DNA of 6,601 nt from Aquirhabdus sp. (GTDB lineage Bacteria; Pseudomonadota; Gammaproteobacteria; Pseudomonadales; Moraxellaceae): the NCBI GenBank assembly GCA_030150595.1, contig JASLFQ010000182.1, positions 1 to 6,601 on the forward strand, given 5' to 3'. Every line of letters starts with the position of its first letter. Positions within the stretch are counted from its first letter, which is position 1. The position numbers and the translations under genes were made by a program. The notes beneath the pieces are model-generated. The model was not told where the DNA came from. It ran no database searches and saw nothing but the letters and a program-made list of their open reading frames with translations. This document shows positions 1 to 5,186 of the stretch, piece by piece.

Positions 1-51
1 CGCAGCGTGACCGGCGAGGACGTGGACATGGCCAGGCTCGGCGGGCCGGAG
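1..51 (+). other. Foreign high-GC end: fragment resembling an acyl-CoA carboxylase beta subunit
   Basis: 38 of the first 50 bases are G or C, far above the rest of the window. Frame 1 on the + strand reads RSVTGEDVDMARLGGPE and then meets TAA at 52-54, where composition drops abruptly. The TGEDVDMARLGGPE string resembles the carboxyltransferase (propionyl/acetyl-CoA carboxylase beta, AccD/PccB-type) segment with a 'TGE-(D/E)-V-x-x-x-x-LGG' pattern, and the codon choice is typical of an actinobacterium. It is not a gene in its own right: it is 17 codons cut at both ends. It interrupts gspD on the opposite strand. The likeliest explanation is a chimeric read or misassembly at a contig end; a real recombination junction is less likely. 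The family match is from memory. Confidence 0.6.
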
Positions 52-454
52 TAAACGGCACACCAGATTGCTTTGCATTCACATCAGGAACCAGTTTAAT
101 GGTGTTACCAGAGGGAATTGCTACAACGCCATTGACATTAAGTACGCCCTGAAACAGATCATATACTTGATCACGGCTCAATGCTTTATTGGAAATGACC
201 GTCACATTGCCTTTGACTCGAGGATCAACAGCAAAGTTTTTACCTGTAATATCAGCAACCTCTGACACAAACGCATTAATGTCTGCATTCAGTAAATTAA
301 TCTTCCAAGTCTGTGCAAATGCAGGAAATGCCAACATCGTTAACAATGGCAAAGCAACCCAATGTGCTGAAAGACAGTTCGTATTAAACTTTGACATCAT
401 ATTCGGCAAATCCATGGGCATTAATCGTGATCGTGGTGTGGTTGACTTCGTCAT
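1..454 (-). CDS. gspD: Type II secretion system secretin GspD, N-terminal part (truncated by foreign junction)
   Basis: GspD forms the outer-membrane secretin channel through which folded exoproteins leave in type II secretion. The frame opens with ATG at 454 (MTKSTTPRSR), preceded by a weak AGAAG ribosome site. A long n-region leads to the hydrophobic stretch WVALPLLTMLAFPAFA and a likely signal peptidase cut after residue 47 (AFA|Q). Mature sequence from residue 48 (TWKINLLNADINAFVSEVA...) through NTIKLVPDVNAKQSG (about residue 130) is a typical secretin N0 domain, the part that meets GspC. Later in-frame ATGs (codons 12, 14, 19, 20) could also be starts. Real GspD sequence ends near residue 134 (base ~53). 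The frame stays open to base 1 but reads Arg/Pro-rich noise from the high-GC fragment. N1-N3 and the secretin barrel are missing, against a usual length of about 650-750 residues. It lies 39 bp downstream of gspC in the same operon. Confidence 0.9.
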   Translation of the reverse strand, partial: MTKSTTPRSRLMPMDLPNMMSKFNTNCLSAHWVALPLLTMLAFPAFAQTWKINLLNADINAFVSEVADITGKNFAVDPRVKGNVTVISNKALSRDQVYDLFQGVLNVNGVVAIPSGNTIKLVPDVNAKQSGVPFTPARRAWPCPRPRRSRC

Positions 455-493
455 GTTAATCTTCTAAAACTCTGTAATCTAAAAACAATAAGC

Positions 494-1333
494 TTAAAAG
501 CTCTGCTGTACGGTTAGCGTTTGCTCACCACGTTGAATTTGAACTTGTGCACTATGGCTTTGCTGAACTTGCTGCAACAATTGCGCATCATTCACTGGAT
601 TCCCAACAGGCTGCCCATTCACAGAAATAACTTTATCTCCTGCATGCAACCCCATTTGGTTACGAACATTTGCAGGGACATTATTGGTGACTTCATAACC
701 TTTTCCACCCGCCATAGACAACCCCATTTGACTTAAATAAGCACTGGGATTCGCTTTCATTTGACGAATCGCATCACCCAAAGCAGCTTGTGCTTGCTGA
801 TTAGGGTTTTGCGGCTGAATACCTTGATTAGCAACTGGCGCATTGGCAACACCAGTCGTATTACTATCACCAAACTTTAAAGTCTGAACTGTGCCATCAC
901 CCCGTTGTAGTGACACTTGGTTCCAACTGACATCCGCCAATTGATAATTCGTTCCTTCAATTTTCTGTCCTACGCGATAGCGTGTGGATGCATTATTGAC
1001 ATTAATCACTGCAGCCGAAAGACTGGCAGGTTGCGATACAAACACGCCCTCTAATTTCATGGGCACATCAGGTTGTGCATTCGCGCCACTGGCTGAGCCA
1101 TTTTCAGCAAACAACTTAAAACCAATAATATTTGGAATATTAGTTGTTGCACCGCCACCCAACATAACCGTACGTGCTTGTGGTGCTGTTGGCGGATTCA
1201 CCAACAACCAAAACACACTCGCAAGCTGCCAACACAACCAACCCATGCCAATAAACAATAGCCATGGTGCTACGCCCTCTAAAGACGACCATGAAAACAC
1301 TGCAGGACGTATTTTTGTCAAACGACTCGCCAT
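494..1333 (-). CDS. gspC: Type II secretion system protein GspC
   Basis: Inner-membrane subunit that links the cytoplasmic-membrane platform of type II secretion to the GspD secretin. The 279-residue protein shows a short cytoplasmic N-terminus and one membrane helix (about residues 21-45, very Trp-rich). The periplasmic HR domain (about 70-155) carries the familiar LEGVFVS...AAVINVN...RYRVGQKIEG...L..VSWNQVSLQRGDGTVQTLKFG pattern. An Asn/Gln/Ala-rich linker (about 156-185) precedes a C-terminal PDZ-like domain (about 185-279; GLHAGDKVISVNGQPV). HR and PDZ together are the classic full-length GspC layout, so the gene looks intact. Its ATG sits one base after the gspN stop (TAAAATG), with GGGGG about 10 bases upstream as ribosome site, implying translational coupling to gspN. 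A small palindrome, AGCTTAAAAGCT (491-502), spans its stop codon and is too short to be a terminator, so readthrough into gspD is expected. Confidence 0.96.
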   Translation of the reverse strand: MASRLTKIRPAVFSWSSLEGVAPWLLFIGMGWLCWQLASVFWLLVNPPTAPQARTVMLGGGATTNIPNIIGFKLFAENGSASGANAQPDVPMKLEGVFVSQPASLSAAVINVNNASTRYRVGQKIEGTNYQLADVSWNQVSLQRGDGTVQTLKFGDSNTTGVANAPVANQGIQPQNPNQQAQAALGDAIRQMKANPSAYLSQMGLSMAGGKGYEVTNNVPANVRNQMGLHAGDKVISVNGQPVGNPVNDAQLLQQVQQSHSAQVQIQRGEQTLTVQQSF

Positions 1334-1334
1334 T

Positions 1335-2168
1335 TTACATCGCCCCCAAAGTGCTTAAAGGCTGACGAACCGAAATCACGGCTGTATCGAGTCCTGCTTG
1401 TCCGTGATACCCTGAAACATTCAGGAGTAACCGCTGCGTTAACTGCACATCTAACATCATATCTTTTTGGGCACTACCCACCTGAGCGGATAAATAGAAA
1501 TCACCCATACGTTCTTTTTGCACATTGGTCAAAGCCAGATGTAAACGATCACGATCCAGAGAAAGTACGCCTAACAACGGTGGCAAGGTCGCGCGATCAA
1601 CTCGACCTTCATAAGGATAGCTCAGCAACCCTCCGCCCCAACTCAACTGACCATCAACAGAAGAAAAAGCACTACTTGTATATTGGTCAACAGAAACGTC
1701 TTTTACCAGAATAGGACTACTAGGCCATTGCCACGGCATAATGGCTTGCAAGGTTTCTGGCTCGATATGACCATTGAGCGAATCTACATGCCAATGATTA
1801 GGGCTTCGCGCAACAATCGTTTCAAGCTGCGTATCACCAGTCTTAAGCGTCACATCCGCACTTAATCTTAAGAACAGTAACATCCAAGGACGCGTCTGCC
1901 ACGAAACGACACCTTGTACATTTTTATAATGCCAATCACCTTGTCCATGCCAAAGATTACCGCTGACATCATCGAGATAAGAATTGCTTGGCATGACGCG
2001 TGCTAAAATCCACGCCGCCGGTAATTGCAGAATGATAAATGACAACAGCATTACTAATGCTAAAGCCCACCAATATCCACTCGGTCTGTTTTTTTTATGC
2101 AACGGCGCAACTCGGCTCACAAACCACTCATCCAAAATAAAGACATCCCAATCTCCGATTATGCGCAA
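1335..2168 (-). CDS. gspN: Type II secretion system protein GspN
   Basis: Accessory inner-membrane subunit of type II secretion; its exact role is not well settled. The frame gives up to 277 residues. It has a positively charged stretch (HKKNRP, 24-29), a single membrane helix (about 33-55) and a large periplasmic domain beginning with the GspN hallmark SGNLWHGQGDW (69-79), followed by beta-rich sequence and a C-terminal LLLNVSGYHGQAGLDTAV segment. Adjacency to gspC and gspD supports the call. The start is uncertain. The frame is closed by TAA at 2172-2174, and no in-frame ATG exists before the membrane helix. The longest version starts at TTG 2168 without a visible ribosome site. GTG at 2120 (codon 17, MSRVAPLHKKNRP) would give a more usual short cytoplasmic tail of a 261-residue protein and overlaps the stop of a 9-codon leader ORF. 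First gene of the gspNCD operon; stops one base before gspC. Confidence 0.9.
   Translation of the reverse strand: MRIIGDWDVFILDEWFVSRVAPLHKKNRPSGYWWALALVMLLSFIILQLPAAWILARVMPSNSYLDDVSGNLWHGQGDWHYKNVQGVVSWQTRPWMLLFLRLSADVTLKTGDTQLETIVARSPNHWHVDSLNGHIEPETLQAIMPWQWPSSPILVKDVSVDQYTSSAFSSVDGQLSWGGGLLSYPYEGRVDRATLPPLLGVLSLDRDRLHLALTNVQKERMGDFYLSAQVGSAQKDMMLDVQLTQRLLLNVSGYHGQAGLDTAVISVRQPLSTLGAM
2117..2146 (-). other. Possible 9-codon leader ORF overlapping the gspN start
   Basis: On the minus strand, GGAG (2153-2156) stands 6 bases before ATG 2146, the best ribosome site ahead of gspN. It opens MSLFWMSGL and then TGA (2117-2119). The TGA overlaps an in-frame gspN GTG codon (2118-2120) as GTGA. This geometry resembles translational coupling by stop-start overlap. 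It could equally mark a one-base error or frameshift near the gspN start. The peptide itself is not recognisable. Confidence 0.25.
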
Positions 2169-2207
2169 TATTTATGACAAACAAAATCCCTTAATCACAT
2201 TCTTCTA

Positions 2208-2245
2208 GGTGTCATTACGCCATTACACCAAATTACTACACCAAA
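2208..2245 (-). repeat. Direct repeats TTTGGTGTA x2 plus GGTGT/ACACC inverted repeat upstream of gspN
   Basis: The + strand carries TACACCAAA at 2224-2232 and again at 2237-2245, a perfect 9-base repeat with a 13-base period. The left copy also forms an inverted repeat with GGTGT at 2208-2212 (ACACC at 2225-2229), and CATTAC occurs twice at 2213-2226. The cluster overlaps the candidate gspN -10, as expected for a regulator binding site. No known operator was recognised. Confidence 0.4.
2222..2230 (-). promoter_or_regulatory. Candidate extended -10 promoter for gspN
   Basis: The minus strand reads TGGTGTAAT (2230 down to 2222), an extended -10 of the form TGN-TGTAAT that matches TATAAT at five of six bases. 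No good -35 is visible at 16-18 bases. The predicted start near 2215 would leave a leader of roughly 70-95 bases before the gspN start candidates and would retain the GGAG at 2153-2156. The element lies inside one of two TTTGGTGTA direct repeats. Confidence 0.3.
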
Positions 2246-2270
2246 CGAAGGTCATCACGCATCAAAGCAT

Positions 2271-2299
2271 AAAAAAAACACCCGAAATAATCGAGTGTT
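2271..2299 (-). terminator. Intrinsic terminator of the H-NS-family gene
   Basis: Read on the minus strand, AACACTCGA (2299-2291) pairs with TCGGGTGTT (2285-2277) with one T-G wobble, around a 5-base loop TTATT. The stem is followed by an uninterrupted run of eight T (2278-2271). It lies 52 bases downstream of the H-NS stop codon. It separates that gene from the gspNCD operon, which therefore needs its own promoter. Confidence 0.85.
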
Positions 2300-2351
2300 C
2301 TTCAAACAACCAATAAACACCTCTAAGCCAACTCAGCTTAGACCTAACCAA

Positions 2352-2687
2352 TCAGATTAAAAAATCTTCTTTTTTAGCGCCCGTCGCAATTTTTGCAGCT
2401 AACCAACGTGGTGGCTTACCGCGACCAGTCCATGTTTCACTTGTATTTTGTGGATTACGATAGCGTGCTTCAACTGGTTTACGCGATGTAGACTGAGTAC
2501 GCCCACCACGTGCACGACCTGCAGCAATCAACTCATCTAGCGTCATATTTAATTCACGTGCAATTTTTTCAATTTGGGCATAGCCATCTTTAACTGCATC
2601 CGCATACTTAGTTTCGACTAAACTCTTCGCTTGAATAATCACGCGTTCAAGTTCCGCAACTGATAGATGATTCAAATCTGTACTCAT
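2352..2687 (-). CDS. H-NS-family nucleoid protein
   Basis: A 111-residue histone-like protein of the H-NS/MvaT-unlike 'H-NS histone' family, expected to bind AT-rich DNA and silence genes, often acquired ones. Residues 1-55 are rich in heptad-like Leu/Ile/Ala (LSVAELERVIIQAKSLVETK...) and should form the oligomerisation helices. A basic linker follows (about 56-72; RARGGRTQSTSRK). The C-terminal DNA-binding domain (about 74-111) holds YRNPQNTSETWTGRGKPPRW. The R89-G90-K91 loop falls where E. coli H-NS has Q-G-R, the AT-hook-like minor-groove motif. The KPPRWLAAKI...KEDFLI ending matches Acinetobacter-type H-NS from memory. ATG 2687 is preceded by GGAAG at good spacing. The gene is monocistronic: its own terminator lies downstream and the ssb terminator upstream. 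No other gene here suggests a specific target, though the neighbouring AT-rich gap could bind it. Confidence 0.92.
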   Translation of the reverse strand: MSTDLNHLSVAELERVIIQAKSLVETKYADAVKDGYAQIEKIARELNMTLDELIAAGRARGGRTQSTSRKPVEARYRNPQNTSETWTGRGKPPRWLAAKIATGAKKEDFLI

Positions 2688-3023
2688 AATGTTCTTCCAT
2701 CAATGTAAAATATATGACTCAAAAAAGTTAGACAACGATACATGCTCTTCTTTAGGACTCTTATACCTTAACTTAAATAATATTTTTATTCAAAAACTCA
2801 TGCGTTCAATATTAATCGCTTCATCCTTTAAAAATATACATTCCTTTTAGGTGGCTTGTAATGGCGCAGATATTATCTCAGCTCAATATGAATAATATAT
2901 GAAGCAAGCTCAAACACAATATCAACTGTACTAAAATTTATTCAAAAAAATAGCCTCTTTTAATTCATATTAAAAGAGGCTATTTAAACCATCGATCCCT
3001 AGAGAAACCGACGAATTATTTTT
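2688..3023. other. AT-rich intergenic region between the H-NS gene and ssb
   Basis: This 336-base gap has no convincing gene. It holds the H-NS ribosome site, a strongly AT-rich stretch (about 2700-2950) in which the H-NS promoter must lie, and the ssb terminator (2944-2985). Promoter guesses on the minus strand are weak: TTGTCT (2735-2730) with TATTTT (2712-2707) at 17 bases is the nearest to the gene. AT-rich DNA here would suit autoregulation by H-NS, but that is inference. Tiny ORFs such as the 13-codon one beginning MAQILSQLN on the + strand have no support. Confidence 0.6.
2944..2985 (-). terminator. Strong intrinsic terminator of ssb
   Basis: A perfect 17-base inverted repeat (2948-2964 and 2969-2985, core TAGCCTCTTTTAAT) encloses a 4-base loop. 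On the minus strand the stem runs straight into a seven-T tract (2950-2944), as expected for a Rho-independent terminator about 40 bases after the ssb stop. The + strand has only three T after the stem, so termination in that direction would be weak. Confidence 0.92.
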
Positions 3024-3497
3024 TTAAAAAGGTAGATCATCGTCTAAATCATTTGGTGAATAGCTGCTTGGCGCTGGTGCACTTGATGTTGATTTTGCAG
3101 CAGGGGCACTTTGATTAGACGCATACGGCTCGTAATCGCCTTGGCTTTGTCCGCCGCCTTGACCTTTGCTATCAAGCATTTGCATGGAGTCGCCACGGAC
3201 TTCGGTGCTATAACGCTCTACACCTTCTTTGTCAGTCCATTTACGGGTACGCAGACTACCTTCAATATAAACTTTGCTGCCTTTCTTGAGATATTGCTGA
3301 GCAATTTCACCGAGGCGATTATTCAGAACGATACGATGCCATTCTGTTTCTTCACGTGGCTCACCAGTATTTTTATCTTTCCAGCTTTCACTGGTGGCAA
3401 TAGAGAACTGAGTGACTGAACCACCATTTGGAAATGATTTCGTTTCAGGATCACGACCCAATGTACCGACCAGAATTACTTTATTTACACCACGCAT
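3024..3497 (-). CDS. ssb: Single-stranded DNA-binding protein SSB
   Basis: Coats single-stranded DNA in replication, recombination and repair, and recruits partner proteins through its acidic tail. The 157-residue protein begins [18 protein letters not shown]. The OB fold spans about 1-110 with [22 protein letters not shown] and YSTEV strands. A Gly/Gln/Ser/Ala/Pro-rich linker covers about 111-149. The tail ends DLDDDLPF, equivalent to the E. coli DFDDDIPF tip. Trp39, Trp53 and Trp87 align with E. coli Trp40, Trp54 and Trp88, but Asn59 replaces the stacking Phe60. The open frame extends upstream to 3644, into the MFS gene; ATG 3497 is chosen because it matches the family start and has GAGGAAAG just ahead of it. 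It lies 73 bases after the MFS stop with no terminator between, so it may be transcribed with MFS as well as from its own promoter. A strong terminator follows. Confidence 0.97.
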   Translation of the reverse strand: MRGVNKVILVGTLGRDPETKSFPNGGSVTQFSIATSESWKDKNTGEPREETEWHRIVLNNRLGEIAQQYLKKGSKVYIEGSLRTRKWTDKEGVERYSTEVRGDSMQMLDSKGQGGGQSQGDYEPYASNQSAPAAKSTSSAPAPSSYSPNDLDDDLPF

Positions 3498-3502
3498 AGC
3501 GA

Positions 3503-3510
3503 CTTTCCTC
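3503..3510 (-). promoter_or_regulatory. Ribosome binding site that fixes the ssb start
   Basis: GAGGAAAG lies 5 bases before ATG 3497. Another in-frame ATG at 3512 overlaps this site and has no Shine-Dalgarno of its own, so initiation at 3497 is preferred. Confidence 0.8.
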
Positions 3511-3517
3511 ATTCGAT

Positions 3518-3542
3518 AACTTAATTTTAAGTTCGGAAACTT
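3518..3542. repeat. AACTT/AAGTT inverted-repeat cluster upstream of ssb
   Basis: AACTTAATTTTAAGTT (3518-3533) has perfect 7-base arms around a 2-base centre. A third half-site AACTT (3538-3542) forms a second inverted pair with AAGTT (3529-3533) across CGGA. It sits about 20-45 bases before the ssb start, where an operator or promoter would be. The sequence is AT-rich, so chance is possible, and no known regulator site was recognised. Confidence 0.35.
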
Positions 3543-3570
3543 TAAACTACCTGAATTAAAAAAGCATCCA

Positions 3571-4944
3571 CTAAATTTGAAAAGTTTGTCCCAAAAGTGT
3601 CGATAATTGTGCGCGAGTTGACACATCCATTTTTGTTTTATCAATTTTTAAGTAAGCAACATGTTGTTCAAGCAGAACAACGACATCCTCCACCCCATCC
3701 ACGTCCAATAAATTAATCACCCATTCATTTCGACTATGCGGATGCGCTGAATCATCGGGTAAACGCACCGCTAAACTCGACAAATAAGGTGGAGAAATGA
3801 GTTTCGATGCAACGATGAGCCAAAGACACGCCACACCAGCAAGAATCGCCCAGCTGACCTGCGAGTTTGCATGAGTTAATAATTGTCCACCTAAGACACC
3901 ACCAAAAAACGCCCCCAGAAACTGACTCGAAGCATTGACGCCCATTGCGGTTGCTTTCGCTGCCACAGGTGCGCGCTTGGCCAGCCAAGACGGCAATAAG
4001 GCTTCCAATGTATTAAAGGCAATGAAAAATAACCCGATCCCGACCAGCAAACCAATACGATTTTGATCAAAGATGGTCAGAATGATTAATGAAGCAGCGA
4101 TCAAAGCAACGCCACTGACAAAAATACGGCGCATTCTACGTTTGGCTTCTGCCACGATAATCGCAGGGATCGCTAAAATAAAACCAAATAACAATAATGG
4201 TAAATAAACCCATCCATGATCAGGCACTGGAATATGCGCATATTCGACCAATTGACTTGGAATTAATACAAAAGCAGCTGTCATTAATAAATGCAAACTG
4301 AAAATCGAGAAATGCAGACGATTTAAATCAGGTAAGTTGAGAATCGAATGGAGTTGTTTTTTTATTCCCAAAGGATTTTGGGTTAATGCACGAATCGGTG
4401 TCGGCACGATGAGCAATAAACCCATCGCCAATATGCCCGCAATTGAGGTTAGCCAGAATAATCCTGACAGACCAATTTTATGCGTCAGAATAGGCCCTAA
4501 ACTAAACGCAATAATAAATGACAGCGCAATACTCATCCCCATTGCCGCCATCGCTTTACCACGGTGTTCTTCGCGTGTGACATCCGCGAGCAATGCCATG
4601 ACGACCGCAGACACTGCGCCACCACCAGCAATCGCACGACCAAGAATGACGCCCCATATCGAAGTCGACGATGCAGCGACCGCACCACCAATCGCAAAAA
4701 TCAGTAGCCCAATCACGATCAATGGTTTTCGAGCAGTGCGATCTGCCAACAAGCTGACGGGAATCTGCAAAAGTGCTTGTGACAAGCCGTAAATACCGAT
4801 GGCTAAACCGATTAACGCAGGCGTTGATCCTGTATAAGCGCGTCCATAAATTGCAAATACAGGCACGATCATAAACAAGCCCAGCATTCGCAAGGCAAAA
4901 ATACTACCCAACGCAAATGTTGCCCGTAACTCAGAGGAATTCAT
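3571..4944 (-). CDS. MFS transporter, YajR-like, with C-terminal ferredoxin-like domain
   Basis: A 457-residue major facilitator superfamily membrane protein, probably a proton-driven exporter; the substrate is unknown. About twelve membrane helices can be traced from [19 protein letters not shown] (about 15-34) to [16 protein letters not shown]. The loop between helices 2 and 3 carries [10 protein letters not shown] (64-73), a degenerate motif A (usual form GxLADRxGRK) with both glycines changed. Residues after about 395 leave the membrane and form a roughly 60-residue domain with [31 protein letters not shown], reminiscent of the C-terminal ferredoxin-like 'YAM' domain of E. coli YajR. Length and N-terminus ([21 protein letters not shown]) agree with proteins coded between uvrA and ssb in Pseudomonas and Acinetobacter (from memory). 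ATG 4944 has a weak AGG ribosome site. It is divergent from uvrA and co-directional with ssb. Confidence 0.9.
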   Translation of the reverse strand: MNSSELRATFALGSIFALRMLGLFMIVPVFAIYGRAYTGSTPALIGLAIGIYGLSQALLQIPVSLLADRTARKPLIVIGLLIFAIGGAVAASSTSIWGVILGRAIAGGGAVSAVVMALLADVTREEHRGKAMAAMGMSIALSFIIAFSLGPILTHKIGLSGLFWLTSIAGILAMGLLLIVPTPIRALTQNPLGIKKQLHSILNLPDLNRLHFSIFSLHLLMTAAFVLIPSQLVEYAHIPVPDHGWVYLPLLLFGFILAIPAIIVAEAKRRMRRIFVSGVALIAASLIILTIFDQNRIGLLVGIGLFFIAFNTLEALLPSWLAKRAPVAAKATAMGVNASSQFLGAFFGGVLGGQLLTHANSQVSWAILAGVACLWLIVASKLISPPYLSSLAVRLPDDSAHPHSRNEWVINLLDVDGVEDVVVLLEQHVAYLKIDKTKMDVSTRAQLSTLLGQTFQI

Positions 4945-4981
4945 AAAAACCTAAAACGAAAGCGTGAAAAATGGATGGCGC

Positions 4982-4987
4982 ATTATA
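4982..4987 (-). promoter_or_regulatory. Candidate -10 box for the MFS gene
   Basis: The minus strand reads GCG-TATAAT-GCG (4987 down to 4982), a perfect -10 hexamer 37 bases before the MFS start. No good -35 lies at 16-18 bases; the nearest sequences are AATCGC or TAATCG. The promoter might be weak or activator-dependent. Transcription would begin near 4975, leaving a leader of about 30 bases. Confidence 0.4.
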
Positions 4988-5064
4988 CGCTGAATCAATC
5001 TCATGCGATTACATCTCTTTTTTATATGATTTATTGCTGTAATGATTACTCACATTGCCCTTGT

Positions 5065-5092
5065 TTTACGTCACAATTGCTTCATCTATAAT
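5065..5092 (+). promoter_or_regulatory. Candidate sigma-70 promoter for uvrA
   Basis: TTTACG (5065-5070, four of six to TTGACA) and a perfect TATAAT (5087-5092) are separated by 16 bases. A start near 5099 gives a leader of about 88 bases before uvrA. AATTGC is directly repeated at 5075-5080 and 5090-5095, partly inside the -10. No SOS (LexA) box was recognised; Acinetobacter relatives are known to lack canonical LexA. Confidence 0.55.
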
Positions 5093-5103
5093 TGCTGATC
5101 TGG

Positions 5104-5121
5104 CGTTGTTCATCCACAACG
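5104..5121. repeat. Inverted repeat CGTTGT-N6-ACAACG in the uvrA leader
   Basis: CGTTGT (5104-5109) and ACAACG (5116-5121) are perfect 6-base arms around TCATCC. The element begins a few bases after the predicted uvrA transcription start. It could be a repressor operator or a 5' hairpin in the mRNA. It does not look like the E. coli LexA box (CTGT-N8-ACAG) or the TTGAAA...TTTCAA-type site recalled for Acinetobacter UmuDAb. Confidence 0.4.
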
Positions 5122-5186
5122 ACTCACTCATCGAAAAATCATTGTCAGCGACCGACTACAGAGTTCCGCTCTACGAGTAAAAAGTT

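Noticed and set aside
189..467. Open frame of 92 codons on the + strand
   Set aside because: It is antisense to gspD, whose signal peptide and N0 domain are clear; the translated sequence resembles nothing known.
984..1358. Open frame of 124 codons on the + strand
   Set aside because: Shadow of gspC on the opposite strand; no ribosome site or recognisable domain.
2158..2184. TTGTTT...CATAAT as a gspN promoter on the minus strand
   Set aside because: The spacer is only 15 bases, and the implied start would remove the GGAG ribosome site from the transcript.
2860..2901. Tiny + strand ORF starting MAQILSQLN after an AGGTGG-like site
   Set aside because: Only 13 codons in AT-rich intergenic DNA, with no promoter, no terminator and no conservation evidence.
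3498..3644. N-terminal extension of ssb to the upstream ATG at 3644
   Set aside because: The extra 49 residues overlap the MFS gene and have no family match, while ATG 3497 has a good ribosome site and the canonical SSB start.
4337..4792. Open frame of 151 codons on the + strand
   Set aside because: Antisense to membrane helices of the MFS gene; composition follows from the opposite strand's hydrophobic codons.
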